A stretch of DNA of 64,000 bases from NCBI RefSeq assembly GCF_003326795.1, contig NZ_JPWI01000007.1, positions 164,969 through 228,968 on the forward strand, in the 5' to 3' direction. The translations under genes were made by a program, and so were the position numbers. The notes beneath the pieces are model-generated. The model was given only the letters and a program-made list of their open reading frames with translations, did no database searches and was not told where the DNA came from. Origin of the DNA: Thalassospira profundimaris (GTDB taxonomy: Bacteria > Pseudomonadota > Alphaproteobacteria > Rhodospirillales > Thalassospiraceae). This document shows, piece after piece, positions 1-8,838 of the stretch (positions are counted from its first letter, which is position 1; each line of letters starts with the position of its first letter).

Positions 1-2
1 CC

Positions 3-785
3 TATTGCGAATTGCGTCCCGATCCGGAAATCTGTGACGGTTCGGGCATTCCGGTGAGCTGGATGGAAGATATTCCGCAAACCATCTGCATGGATATTCC
101 GTCCCCGGTGCGCGCCCGCCACAAGGACGTGCTTGGCAAGGCCGATCAGCTGTGCCTTGAACCGACCAGCAATCTGGCCTTTCCAAAGGACTGGCCGGAA
201 AACACACAATGGACGCAGCTCCATCTCCATCAAACCGTAGAACCCGGCAAGGTACGCATCCAACACGGCACAGCGATTATTGATCTGGAAATATCGGATG
301 CCATCGCGACCCGCCTTGCTTCTCTTTCAGAGCAGGGATACGGGCCCGTCATGATTGGTTGGGATCAGGCAACATTGCGTAAAACGCTTGGTCCGCAGCT
401 TGACCAGTTTATCGCCGGTGACGATGAAAATTGCACCTATCTGCAACGCAACCTTGATCCATCCGGATTGGGATATCTGGTACTTGATGGCAAGCTTGCC
501 CGGATTTCGCTTTATGCTGATGAATATGACGTGGCGACCAGTCTGGTCAAAACCGTCAACGGCATTGCCCTTGGCGCAACCCGTGACGACGTTTTTGCCG
601 CCTTTGGCGACAAGGATCTGATCGAGGAAGATCACGAATATCTTGGTGCCGATGCCCGCTACATCACCTGGTGGGCGGACACAGCCAAATCACGAGGCAT
701 TCGTTTTGAACTGAATGAAGATGGCCTTGTCACGGCCATTCATGCCGGAACGGATGCGATCACGCTGCTTGAAGGCTGTTCCTGA
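3..785 (+). CDS. Hypothetical protein, 3' part only (5' end outside window)
   Basis: The frame is open to the left edge of the window; the first start-like codon (TTG at 12) has coding-like sequence in front of it, so the gene most likely begins before the window. I do not recognise a named family. The last 120 residues look like a compact alpha/beta domain seen at the C-terminus of many proteobacterial envelope hypotheticals: CTYLQ, then a DGKLARI strand, a GIALGATRDDV segment and a terminal EGC. Two cysteines, one opening and one closing this domain, could form a disulfide, which would fit an exported protein. No signal peptide can be judged because the N-terminus is missing. Confidence 0.6.
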   Translation, partial: YCELRPDPEICDGSGIPVSWMEDIPQTICMDIPSPVRARHKDVLGKADQLCLEPTSNLAFPKDWPENTQWTQLHLHQTVEPGKVRIQHGTAIIDLEISDAIATRLASLSEQGYGPVMIGWDQATLRKTLGPQLDQFIAGDDENCTYLQRNLDPSGLGYLVLDGKLARISLYADEYDVATSLVKTVNGIALGATRDDVFAAFGDKDLIEEDHEYLGADARYITWWADTAKSRGIRFELNEDGLVTAIHAGTDAITLLEGCS

Positions 786-969
786 GCCTGTGACCCGCCG
801 ACCAATCATCTGAAAAATCACAGCTTTTCCTTTGGCGTTGACAAGGTCTGCCAACGCCGTCAAAAGCGCATTCCGCACATGTCCGGTGCGGGTCAAAAAC
901 CAACAACAATATTGCCATCACCTTGCCGCAAAGCATGACCAAAAGGCGTGCTCGCGGAGACAAACACGA

Positions 970-1524
970 ATGCAAACGCCTATAACATCCAACCTTGTTG
1001 TCATCACCGGCGGCCCCGGTGTCGGCAAAACCACTTTGATCAATCATCTTCATGAACGGGGCTTTGACACCAGTCCCGAGGTTGCGCGTGCGATCATCGA
1101 AGAACAGCAGGAACGCGGGGGCAATGCCCTGCCATGGGGGGATAATGACGCCTATGCGGGATTGATGTGCCGCCGCTCGATCCGCGCCTGGCAAGAAGCC
1201 ATTCAATCCCATCCGCGAACCGTTTTTTGTGATCGCGGTCTGCCCGACACCCTGGCCCATCGCAGGTTATCGAAACTTCCCGAAGATCAGGGATTGATGA
1301 ACGCGATCCGGACCTATCGCTATCACAAGACGGCATTTGTTCTGCCGCCTTGGTCGGAAATATACAAAACCGACAACGCGCGAACACAAAGCTTCTCTGA
1401 AGCCGTCAGAACATATGTCGTGCTGTGCCGGACCTATCATGAATGCGGCTATGAACTGGTCGAAATTCGCAAGGGCCCGGTCGAACAGCGCGCCGCCCAA
1501 ATACTGACCCGCCTCAAACTGTAA
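970..1524 (+). CDS. AAA family P-loop ATPase/kinase (AAA_28-like)
   Basis: A 184-residue protein with a Walker A motif GGPGVGKTT at residues 14-22, a Walker-B-like FCDRG around residue 82 and the PPWSEIYKTD segment typical of the AAA_28 (NadR/TTD14-like) nucleotide-binding group. Members are small single-domain NTPases or kinases with mostly unknown substrates. I chose ATG 970 because the Walker A motif then sits at the usual distance from the N-terminus; the frame is open further upstream to 832 but that stretch does not resemble protein. It ends 10 bp before the nuclease gene, so the two may be co-transcribed. Confidence 0.75.
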   Translation: MQTPITSNLVVITGGPGVGKTTLINHLHERGFDTSPEVARAIIEEQQERGGNALPWGDNDAYAGLMCRRSIRAWQEAIQSHPRTVFCDRGLPDTLAHRRLSKLPEDQGLMNAIRTYRYHKTAFVLPPWSEIYKTDNARTQSFSEAVRTYVVLCRTYHECGYELVEIRKGPVEQRAAQILTRLKL

Positions 1525-1534
1525 GTACGGCCAT

Positions 1535-2011
1535 ATGATACCCCAACCCTCTCCAAATCCGCGACTTGCCAAGCGCGCACTCATCACGCTTGTTGCCATC
1601 GGCACAGTGGTGACCGCCATCCCGGCCAGCGCTGCATGCTATGGTTGGCCGCTACGTGAACATAAGGGCGAATATGCCTATGACGGCGATACGATCTATG
1701 TCGCCATTCCCGGTCTGCCCGGCGAGATCGCCAATATGTCGGTGCGTGTACGCGGTGTTGATACACCCGAAATCCGCGGAAAATGTGAAAGCGAAAAGCA
1801 ACTGGCGCAAAAGGCCCGTGATTATGCACGTGACCGTCTGAAAACAGCCAAATCAGTTGAATTCTGCGAACCTGAATGGGGCCGGTATGGCGGACGCGTC
1901 GTGGCATCTGTACGTATTGACGGCAGTCCGCTTGATCTTGAACTTATCCATAACGGCCTTGCCCGCCCCTATGACGGCAAGACAAAGCGTCAGCCATGGT
2001 GCCAGGGCTAA
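1535..2011 (+). CDS. Secreted thermonuclease (SNase-like) family protein
   Basis: A 158-residue protein with an N-terminal signal peptide (basic start, hydrophobic core about residues 14-28, cleavage after ASA near 33). The mature part carries the staphylococcal-nuclease signature: DGDT near residue 50, RVRGVDTPEIRGK near 70-82, and GRYGGRVVASV near 113-122, which supply the calcium-binding and catalytic Asp, Arg and Glu positions. The expected role is an exported, calcium-dependent nuclease or a nuclease-fold protein. Four cysteines suggest a periplasmic or external location. It lies 10 bp after the P-loop ATPase gene. Confidence 0.82.
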   Translation: MIPQPSPNPRLAKRALITLVAIGTVVTAIPASAACYGWPLREHKGEYAYDGDTIYVAIPGLPGEIANMSVRVRGVDTPEIRGKCESEKQLAQKARDYARDRLKTAKSVEFCEPEWGRYGGRVVASVRIDGSPLDLELIHNGLARPYDGKTKRQPWCQG

Positions 2012-2150
2012 GCTAAGCCAAGACGCCCGCCGGATGTAACATCCCCCCGTCACATTGGTGTGAAGCCACTGGACAATCGCGATAATCCGACCATCTTTGG
2101 GAACGAGAAATTCAGCTATCCCGATGACCAAAGATGTGAAGTGACCGAAT

Positions 2151-2591
2151 ATGAGCAAATATCACAAAGACCCGGACGCCATCGCAGACCTGTCCCCGGA
2201 ACAATATCATGTGACACAGGAAAGCGGCACAGAGCCGCCGTTCCGCAATGATTTCTGGGATCACAAGGAAGATGGGCTTTATGTGGACATCGTCTCGGGT
2301 GAGCCGCTTTTCACATCGCGTGATAAATTTGATTCCGGCTGTGGCTGGCCAAGCTTTGTAAAGCCCGTTGAGTCCGATCACGTCATTGCCCGCGAAGACA
2401 ACAGCCATGGCATGCGCCGGATCGAAGTCCGGTCCAAACATGGTGACAGCCATCTGGGCCATGTTTTCCCGGACGGGCCGCGTGATCGTGGTGGATTGCG
2501 TTATTGCATCAATTCCGCATCGCTGCGCTTTGTCACCGTCGATGATCTTGAGGCCGAGGGATATGGCGACTATCGCCACCTTTTCGATTAA
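2151..2591 (+). CDS. msrB: Peptide-methionine (R)-S-oxide reductase MsrB
   Basis: A 146-residue cytoplasmic enzyme that reduces methionine-R-sulfoxide in proteins using thioredoxin. Visible signatures are [11 protein letters not shown] (about residues 63-73), [17 protein letters not shown] (95-111) and the catalytic [11 protein letters not shown] (about 117-127), whose Cys is the nucleophile. The Cys in SGCGWPSF is the likely resolving residue. The two CxxC zinc motifs found in many MsrB proteins are absent ([10 protein letters not shown] instead), which places it in the zinc-free class that resembles the MsrB domain of PilB. The gene stands alone and ends just before a strong terminator. Confidence 0.95.
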   Translation: MSKYHKDPDAIADLSPEQYHVTQESGTEPPFRNDFWDHKEDGLYVDIVSGEPLFTSRDKFDSGCGWPSFVKPVESDHVIAREDNSHGMRRIEVRSKHGDSHLGHVFPDGPRDRGGLRYCINSASLRFVTVDDLEAEGYGDYRHLFD

Positions 2592-2600
2592 TCAGAAATA

Positions 2601-2630
2601 AAAAGACCGGCGCAAAGCCGGTCTTTTTAT
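2601..2630 (+). terminator. Rho-independent terminator after msrB
   Basis: Perfect 11-bp stem (2601-2611 with 2617-2627), five-base loop, and a run of T on the 3' side. It also offers A/T tracts in the opposite direction, so it may serve the convergent minus-strand operon that ends at 2654. Confidence 0.9.
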
Positions 2631-2653
2631 TTGTATGAGGATTTTCCACAACC

Positions 2654-3154
2654 TTAGAAATCACCCGGCGCACATTGCAAACAGGTCAGGCCCATATCGC
2701 GCCATTTATCGACCACGCGCCTGCGATCATCGACCACAAGCCATGGATTAAACCCGTCGTCGATGATCTTTGCCAGAAGGTCTTCCTTGACCTCTTCATC
2801 GGTGCGGTGATCGGCGTCGACGGGGCGCAGATACATGCCATCAAACGGAATATTATGCGCACGCAGCCAGGATTCTGATCGATGCTGCCAGCCTGCCGGG
2901 CGGCCCGAACAGATCAAAATCGCATGGCCCGACGCATGCAGGATACGCAAAAGCCGTTCGATATTTTCAATCGGCTTTGCATGGTCCATCGCGTCAAAAA
3001 ACGCATCCCACTGTTTTTCCACACCGTGAACCAGATGCCCCAGGGCATCGGCATCGAAATGCGCGAGTGTTCCATCCATATCAAACACCACCGCATCCCG
3101 TGCAGTCACAGAAGTCGGTCGGGTTTGTTGCGCATCGGCGTTTGCGTTGGTCAC
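2654..3154 (-). CDS. HAD-superfamily phosphatase, PNKP-phosphatase-like
   Basis: A 166-residue HAD hydrolase. Motif I is DMDGTLAHF near residue 25 (nucleophile and acid/base Asp), motif II is the SGRP near residue 83, and the late acidic motif is VVDDRRRVVDKWR near 140. This arrangement, with SGRP and DDR..VV..WR..GL.C.Q, resembles the phosphatase half of T4-type polynucleotide kinase, but no kinase domain is attached. Its start overlaps the preceding histidine-phosphatase stop by 4 bp, and it is the last gene of the six-gene operon that starts with an ABC importer. The substrate is unknown; a small phosphorylated metabolite fits the context better than DNA ends. Confidence 0.78.
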   Translation of the reverse strand: MTNANADAQQTRPTSVTARDAVVFDMDGTLAHFDADALGHLVHGVEKQWDAFFDAMDHAKPIENIERLLRILHASGHAILICSGRPAGWQHRSESWLRAHNIPFDGMYLRPVDADHRTDEEVKEDLLAKIIDDGFNPWLVVDDRRRVVDKWRDMGLTCLQCAPGDF

Positions 3155-3741
3155 GCGGAGATCTCCTTGATCAGGGTTTCAGTCAGATAGTCATATTCCC
3201 ATCCGGTCGGAACCGGACGGAACAGGATCGGGGTGGCATTGGGGACACGCGGCCCGTCGGCCTCGAACCCGGTCATATAAAGAATGCAGCGCGCCACACC
3301 GGAATGGGCAACAACAACGGTCAGGTCGTCGCTGACTTCTGCCAATGCCTGTTGCATGGCAAAGGAAACGCGCTGGCACATGGCATCAAACCCTTCGCCA
3401 TTGGGCGGGGTTTCAAAGCGCGGGCACAATTCCGCAATCGGACGTCCTTCAAGATCGCCCCAATGCCGTTCGCGCAGACCATCAAGTACCTTGGCCTCAT
3501 AGTCGGGCAGAACAAGGCTTGCCGTTGTCCGCGCCCTGTCTTGTGGACTGACATAAACCGCCCGCCATCTTGCCTGCGCCATCAGGGGCGCAATCGCGGT
3601 TGCCTGTTCGCGGCCGGTGTCATTCAGGGGCGGTTCGTTGGAACCTGCAATGATACCTGCGCGGTTGGCATCGGTTTCCCCATGCCGGATGAAGACAAAC
3701 GGCAATTTGGGAAATTCGAACTTCTCAGCAGCATAAATCAT
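3151..3741 (-). CDS. Histidine phosphatase family protein (phosphoglycerate-mutase fold)
   Basis: A 196-residue member of histidine phosphatase branch 1. The catalytic phospho-histidine motif is FIRHGETDANRAG near residues 17-29; the second histidine lies in VVAHSGVARC near residue 145. The fold acts as a phosphatase or mutase on small phospho-compounds. It lies 44 bp after the MBL-fold gene and overlaps the HAD gene by 4 bp, so three consecutive hydrolases follow the importer. That grouping suggests cleavage of imported phosphate esters, though family membership alone cannot fix the substrate. Confidence 0.85.
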   Translation of the reverse strand: MIYAAEKFEFPKLPFVFIRHGETDANRAGIIAGSNEPPLNDTGREQATAIAPLMAQARWRAVYVSPQDRARTTASLVLPDYEAKVLDGLRERHWGDLEGRPIAELCPRFETPPNGEGFDAMCQRVSFAMQQALAEVSDDLTVVVAHSGVARCILYMTGFEADGPRVPNATPILFRPVPTGWEYDYLTETLIKEISA

Positions 3742-3785
3742 GATCAGGCATCACCCGTTTGAATATCGAAATGGATCGCAACCCA

Positions 3786-4874
3786 TTACAAATAGAACCG
3801 ATCAGCAAGCTGTAGCCGTCCGTCGAACCCGTCGACAAGACCAAAATCCTCGGGACAACTATTGAAAAGCGGGACCACCTGCATGGCATGGCACTGATTG
3901 GCGAGTTCAATGACATGACGTGCCAGTGGATGAACGTTCCAGCGCCGGAAATGCGCATGGCCCTTTTCGACCATCTTGCGGGCTTCAATCGGCATGAAGC
4001 CGGTAAAGATCACATGGGCACTTGCCCCAAGTCGTCCGGCATCACGCCATTTATCAATCAGTTCGCGCGCCTTGCCATAGGTCGCACACGGTGCATGACA
4101 TAACAGCAACCGGGCATCGGGATTGAAATGCTTTGCCTTGTCCTTAAGCCCGCGCAGACGCCGGATGGCATCGGCATTCACATAATCTGATCCATGGGCA
4201 TCAAGCACCTGCTTGACCTGCCCATAGCAGCGATCATCCATCGACCAGTCGGTCAGGCCGTGACTTTCAAACAAAAGCGCCATTTCCGCAGCCCGGCCAC
4301 TTGGCGGCACAGGAAACAGGATTTGACCATCCAGCTTGGTCATGGTGGTCAGAAGACTGTCAATCCGGACCTGCTGGCTGAGTTGTTCCATGCCATATGA
4401 TGCATCAAGCATCACAGTCGCGGCATCCGGGGGACTGTCATACAGGAAGTAATCGGATTCCTGACAGAAATCGCCGGAATAAAGCAACCCGCCCCCCAGT
4501 TCGAAATGCAGCCACACCCCGCCAAAGGAATGACCGGTACGCCCGGTGGTCACCGTAACACCATCGACCTGAATTTCCCCGCAGGGCGGCAAGGGAATGA
4601 CATTTGCCCCCTTGGGCAAGGATCGTGCGGTAACTTCGGTACAATAGATCGGAAGGCCAGCCGCCACGATCTCGTCAGCAGCTCCGATATGGTCGACATG
4701 GTCATGGGTAATGAAAACGGCGTTAACTTTGTTAAGCCATGCCGGATCAAAACCCTGATCACTTTCCGGGCCGACGCCGCAATCAAGCATCCAGCGCCGG
4801 TTAAAGAATTCCAGTCGCAAACAGGCCGGGCCTTTTTCGCCAAGCCCGGAAAGAACACGCATGCGGGCAGACAT
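3786..4874 (-). CDS. MBL-fold metallo-hydrolase
   Basis: A 362-residue metallo-beta-lactamase-fold hydrolase. The metal-binding motif THDHVDHIG is at residues 56-64, followed by a GHSFGG histidine near 115 and YSGDF near 132 (the third metal ligand). The C-terminal half has HAPCATYGKA and FTGFMP elements, reminiscent of the beta-CASP/RNase-J-like layout but without a recognisable complete beta-CASP domain. Its ATG overlaps the stop of the transporter ATPase gene by one base (TGATG), which implies translational coupling. In this operon a phosphodiesterase activity on the imported compound is plausible. Confidence 0.82.
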   Translation of the reverse strand: MSARMRVLSGLGEKGPACLRLEFFNRRWMLDCGVGPESDQGFDPAWLNKVNAVFITHDHVDHIGAADEIVAAGLPIYCTEVTARSLPKGANVIPLPPCGEIQVDGVTVTTGRTGHSFGGVWLHFELGGGLLYSGDFCQESDYFLYDSPPDAATVMLDASYGMEQLSQQVRIDSLLTTMTKLDGQILFPVPPSGRAAEMALLFESHGLTDWSMDDRCYGQVKQVLDAHGSDYVNADAIRRLRGLKDKAKHFNPDARLLLCHAPCATYGKARELIDKWRDAGRLGASAHVIFTGFMPIEARKMVEKGHAHFRRWNVHPLARHVIELANQCHAMQVVPLFNSCPEDFGLVDGFDGRLQLADRFYL

Positions 4875-5959
4875 CAGGCAACCTCACCTGCTAGCCGGTC
4901 AAACACCCATCCGTCGGCGACTTTAAGCCCGACCGGTTCGCCAACCCTGGCACGGCGGCTGGCATAAACCGGCAAGGTGTGGTCGTCATCAATCCGGACC
5001 GACAAACGGAACCGCCCGCCCAGATAAACGCAATCCTCGACCTTGCCACGCAAGGGCGCACTGTCTTCGACCCAGACATCTTCGGGACGCAGGCACAACC
5101 CCGCCTGCCCGTTGATATGACCGCTATTGGCCAGTTTCGGACAAACGCGCGCGGCAATCCGAGTATCGCCCAGCCTGACTGAACATGTCCCGCCATCTTC
5201 GACCTGAACACCGGTTATCGGCAGGACCGACCCGGCCCCGACAAAACCCGCCACCATATGATCGGCAGGTTCACGATAAAGCGTTTCAGGGGCGGCCATC
5301 TGGCGAATATGGCCCTTGTCCATCACCGCAATCCGGTCGGCCATTGCCATGGCTTCGGCCTGATCATGGGTCACGTAAATCATCGTGGCCCCGGTGCGAC
5401 GATGGAAATCAAGAAACGCCTGCTGCATGGTTTCACGCAGATGCACATCAAGGTTTGCCAGCGGCTCGTCCAGAAGCACCGCACGTGGTTCCATCACCAG
5501 ACACCGTGCCAGTGCCACACGCTGACGCTGCCCGCCGGAAAGTTCGGCAGGACTGCGATCCGCATAGGGACCAAGGGCAACGATATCGAGCGCTTCAGAG
5601 ATGCGGCGATCACGTTCGACACGGTTCATGCCACGTACTTCAAGCGGATAGCCGACATTGCGCGCTACCGACATATGCGGCCACAGGGCATAGGATTGAA
5701 ACACAATGCCAAGATTGCGGTCTTCGGGACTGACCATCAGACCTTTGGCAGGATCGGCAACCGCCTGCCCGCCAATTGAGATTTGCCCGTCATCGGGTTC
5801 TTCAAATCCGGCAAGCAATCGAAGCAACGTCGTTTTGCCACAGCCCGACGGGCCAAGCAGGGCGACGAATTCACCATCGGCGATATCAAGCGACACCTGA
5901 TTAAGGGCACGATAATCACCAAAGCATTTTGTAATGCGCGAAAGATTTATGTCTGCCAT
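4874..5959 (-). CDS. ABC transporter ATP-binding protein (FbpC/PotA type)
   Basis: A 361-residue importer ATPase: Walker A GPSGCGKTT near residues 37-45, ABC signature LSGGQRQRVALARC near 139, Walker B AVLLDEP near 160, and the H-loop THDQAEAMA near 198. The last 120 residues form a TOBE-like beta domain (LCLRPEDVWV), typical of the ferric-iron, putrescine and sugar-phosphate import ATPases. It overlaps the permease gene by 13 bp and the MBL gene by 1 bp. The closest functional models are FbpC and AfuC; the substrate class is inferred from the neighbouring hydrolases. Confidence 0.9.
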   Translation of the reverse strand: MADINLSRITKCFGDYRALNQVSLDIADGEFVALLGPSGCGKTTLLRLLAGFEEPDDGQISIGGQAVADPAKGLMVSPEDRNLGIVFQSYALWPHMSVARNVGYPLEVRGMNRVERDRRISEALDIVALGPYADRSPAELSGGQRQRVALARCLVMEPRAVLLDEPLANLDVHLRETMQQAFLDFHRRTGATMIYVTHDQAEAMAMADRIAVMDKGHIRQMAAPETLYREPADHMVAGFVGAGSVLPITGVQVEDGGTCSVRLGDTRIAARVCPKLANSGHINGQAGLCLRPEDVWVEDSAPLRGKVEDCVYLGGRFRLSVRIDDDHTLPVYASRRARVGEPVGLKVADGWVFDRLAGEVA

Positions 5960-7683
5960 GGCACAACTCCCTTGGGCAAACGACGCGAAGCCAGCTGAAA
6001 ACAGCTCATCAACGCGATCACAACCAGCACGACCAGAACCGCCACGGCCGAGGCCAGAACGGTGTCGCCACTGTCATCAAGATTGAAAATCAGAACACCC
6101 AGCGTTTCATTGCCCGCCGACCACAAAAGGGCCGAAACGGTCAGTTCGTTAAACGCGGTCAGGAACACCAGCAACGCTCCGGCTGCCGCCGATGGTGCCG
6201 CCAGCGGCAACAACACATCACGCAAGCGCCGCCAGATACCGGCACCGCAGGCCTGGGCTGCTTCTTCAAGAGCCGGGTCAAGCTGGGTGAAACTGTTCAT
6301 CACCGGGCGCAGCGCAATCACAAGGAAACGTGCGAGATAGGCGATAAAGATAATGCCCAGCGTGCCATAGAGGCTGATCTCGATCAGCGGGATCTTGATG
6401 AACAGCAAGATACAGGCAATCGCCAGAACCACACCGGGCAGCGCATAGGGCACTTCGACCAGAAGATTGATCAGCTTGGTCAGTTTCGAAGGTTTGCGCA
6501 CCATCACATAGGCCAGCGGCAAACAGACCAGAACCAGCGTCATCGCCGCGCCCACCGACAGCATGAAGCTGTTATGAAAGGCACGGATCGTCGAAGGCTG
6601 AACAAACAAAACTTGGTTAAAGGCATCAAAGCTGAAATTGCTGAAATTAAGCTTCACACCAAATGCCGGAACCAGCGACGTGGCAATTAGCGCCATTAAC
6701 GGCACCACCAGAATGGCAATCAGAACCGCCCAAAGAACGGTTTCAATCAATGAACGTCGCGCCCCCAGGCGGATATCAAGCGGACGCCCGACCATCCCCA
6801 TCAAACGGTAATCACGGTTGGCAAGCAGCCGGTGATGGATGGCGACACCACAAATCGCAATCGCCCCGATCAGCATGGCAAGAACCGATACCTCGCCCAG
6901 AACTGACGGGCCGAACCCGGCCAGTTTCTGATAAATCAGGGTCGGCAAGGTGGGATAATTGGCCGGAATACCGAGCATCGCCGGAATGCCGAAATTACCA
7001 AGGGCCGTGACAAAGGCCATCGCCGTTCCGGCAATCAGCCCCGGACTGGTCAGCGGTAAAATGATCTGCCACCACAAGCGCCCGCCACGCGCACCGGCAA
7101 GCCGGGCGGCTTCGATCTGTTCGCTCGGGATCATGCGCAGATTGGCGCGCAATGTCAGGAACACGATGGAGGCATGCTGGATCCCCAGCAAAAGCGCAAT
7201 ACCCTCGGCCGAATAAAGCGGCTGTGGCGATCCCATGGGTGGTGCGATGCCAAAGGCGTTTAACAGCGCACTGCTTGGCCCGGTCAGCTGAACCCAGCTC
7301 AGGGCCGTGATCTGCGGCGGTATCATCATCGGGATCATGAAACAGAACACCAGTGCTGCCTTGGCGCGCACGTCGGTCAGCGCGACCAGAAAGGCAAATG
7401 CCCCGCCAATCACCAGCGAAATGACCGTCCCAAGACCCGCCGTATAAAGGCTGTTGGCGGTTGCCTGCCATGTTGCGCCCGATCCCAGAACATCCCGGAA
7501 ATAATCAAGCGACGGCACACCACCGACAAAAACGCCCTCAAAGGCAAGCCGGACAATCGGTAAAATGGAAATCACAAAGACCGGCAACAGCAACCAGTAA
7601 AGCAACCGGTCCGAAGACCGGTTGCCTGTGGATCTGGTCATGATGCCAGGCAGAGCGCCACGAAGGCGACCTGTAGCCTGCAT
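5947..7683 (-). CDS. ABC transporter permease, two fused permease domains (FbpB/AfuB type)
   Basis: A 578-residue inner-membrane protein with about 12 hydrophobic segments. Two copies of the EAA cytoplasmic loop are visible, EAARLAGARG near residue 188 and EEAAQACGAG near 478, so one polypeptide supplies both permease halves, as in FbpB, AfuB and ThiP. Its ATG overlaps the stop of the binding-protein gene (TAATG). A second in-frame ATG 14 codons in would give a tidier N-terminus, so the exact start is uncertain. Confidence 0.9.
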   Translation of the reverse strand: MQATGRLRGALPGIMTRSTGNRSSDRLLYWLLLPVFVISILPIVRLAFEGVFVGGVPSLDYFRDVLGSGATWQATANSLYTAGLGTVISLVIGGAFAFLVALTDVRAKAALVFCFMIPMMIPPQITALSWVQLTGPSSALLNAFGIAPPMGSPQPLYSAEGIALLLGIQHASIVFLTLRANLRMIPSEQIEAARLAGARGGRLWWQIILPLTSPGLIAGTAMAFVTALGNFGIPAMLGIPANYPTLPTLIYQKLAGFGPSVLGEVSVLAMLIGAIAICGVAIHHRLLANRDYRLMGMVGRPLDIRLGARRSLIETVLWAVLIAILVVPLMALIATSLVPAFGVKLNFSNFSFDAFNQVLFVQPSTIRAFHNSFMLSVGAAMTLVLVCLPLAYVMVRKPSKLTKLINLLVEVPYALPGVVLAIACILLFIKIPLIEISLYGTLGIIFIAYLARFLVIALRPVMNSFTQLDPALEEAAQACGAGIWRRLRDVLLPLAAPSAAAGALLVFLTAFNELTVSALLWSAGNETLGVLIFNLDDSGDTVLASAVAVLVVLVVIALMSCFQLASRRLPKGVVPWQT

Positions 7684-8669
7684 TACTCAGCCCCGAAGAT
7701 GTCAGCGAATTTCTTTTTGTTCGCTTCTGCCTGTTCAAGAGCGATAGCCGGATTGAAGTCCATCAGTTTGATGTCCTTGCGGGCCGGGAAGCCTTCTGGC
7801 AGGGCCATGTCATTGCGGGCCGGGATATAACCCATATCAAGAACCAGCTTCTGACCCGCATCAGACAGGACGAAGTCAACGAACTTGTGCGCAGCATCAA
7901 CGTTCTTGGCGTCTTTCATGATCGCAACCGGCTCGGTCACATAGGTTACGCCTTCTTTCGGGAAGACGAAATCAACCGGCGAACCTTTGGCTTTGCCACG
8001 GATGGCAAGGAAGTCGACAACCACACCATACGGCTTTTCGCCCGATGCAACGGCCTTGAAGACGCCACCGTTACCGCCCTGTGCGCGGGCTTCGTTGGCG
8101 GCCAGTGCCTGATAGTAATCCCAACCCAGATCCTTGTTCTCGGTCAGGGTCGAAAGATGGATAAGAGCCGCACCGGAATAAAGCGGGCTTGGCATGACGA
8201 TCTTGTTCTTCGCATCTGCATTCGACAGATCCGTCCACGAAGTCGGTGCCTTTGCCGCGGTGTTGTAAACAATACCGGTGGTGATCAGCTTGGTGGAATA
8301 GTAATAGCCTTCGGCATCGTAAAGCGCGTCTTCATAGGACTTGGCTTCGGCCGATTTATAAGCCTGAAGCAGACCTTCCTGTTTCATGCCTTCGAGCGTC
8401 ACGGTGTCAGCAATCAGAAGAACATCCGGGCGCGGGTCGCCTGCGGCAATCTCGGCACGCAGCTTGGCCATCAGTTTGGTGGTGCCGTCACGGACCCACT
8501 CAACTTCAATATCCGGGTTGGCAGCCATAAAGGCATCAACAGTGGTCTGGGCATCCTGGTTGGGCTGGCTGGTATAGACAACAAGCTTTTCAGCAGCCTG
8601 GCCAACAACCGGCAGCATCATCGCAGCAGTCGCGACAGCAGCAAGAAGAACGTTACGCATGATCGGCAT
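7683..8669 (-). CDS. ABC transporter periplasmic substrate-binding protein (FbpA/AfuA family)
   Basis: A 328-residue protein with a Sec signal peptide (MRNVLLAAVATAAM, cleavage after GQA near residue 25) and the mature start EKLVVYTSQP typical of the family that binds ferric iron, 2-aminoethylphosphonate or hexose phosphates. The tyrosine pair used by ferric-binding proteins near the C-terminus is not evident, which argues against plain iron. It is the promoter-proximal gene of the six-gene operon; its upstream region faces the DeoR-type regulator and carries a TTTCG-TT-CGAAA palindrome between the two genes. Confidence 0.88.
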   Translation of the reverse strand: MPIMRNVLLAAVATAAMMLPVVGQAAEKLVVYTSQPNQDAQTTVDAFMAANPDIEVEWVRDGTTKLMAKLRAEIAAGDPRPDVLLIADTVTLEGMKQEGLLQAYKSAEAKSYEDALYDAEGYYYSTKLITTGIVYNTAAKAPTSWTDLSNADAKNKIVMPSPLYSGAALIHLSTLTENKDLGWDYYQALAANEARAQGGNGGVFKAVASGEKPYGVVVDFLAIRGKAKGSPVDFVFPKEGVTYVTEPVAIMKDAKNVDAAHKFVDFVLSDAGQKLVLDMGYIPARNDMALPEGFPARKDIKLMDFNPAIALEQAEANKKKFADIFGAE

Positions 8670-8688
8670 CCCTTGGTCGAAAATAAGG

Positions 8689-8709
8689 TTTCGTTCGAAA
8701 ACGTTTCGA
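8689..8709. promoter_or_regulatory. Putative operator of the DeoR-type regulator, importer side
   Basis: The sequence TTTCGTTCGAAA (8689-8700) is a perfect palindrome around a 2-base centre and is followed by a further half-site-like GTTTCGA (8703-8709). The reverse complement of the 12-mer recurs exactly at 8839-8850 beside the regulator gene. It lies 20 bp upstream of the binding-protein start. Confidence 0.6.
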
Positions 8710-8838
8710 CCCGGAAGCTATATGGATTTCGATAACAGTTGTGTGACAACACCAAGAATTAATTGTTTCAATAGGTATACCGGCCTTTCCAGCCGCAATC
8801 TGGCCTGTTTATAATCACGACACAAACGAAACCACGAC

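Noticed and set aside
832..969. Longer N-terminus for the P-loop ATPase from 832
   Set aside because: The extra 46 codons are Arg/Cys/Gln-rich with no family similarity; ATG 970 places the Walker A motif as usual.
7683..8669. Calling the importer FbpABC (ferric iron)
   Set aside because: Fold family agrees, but the Tyr ligand pair is not evident and the operon partners are phosphatases and a DeoR regulator rather than iron genes.
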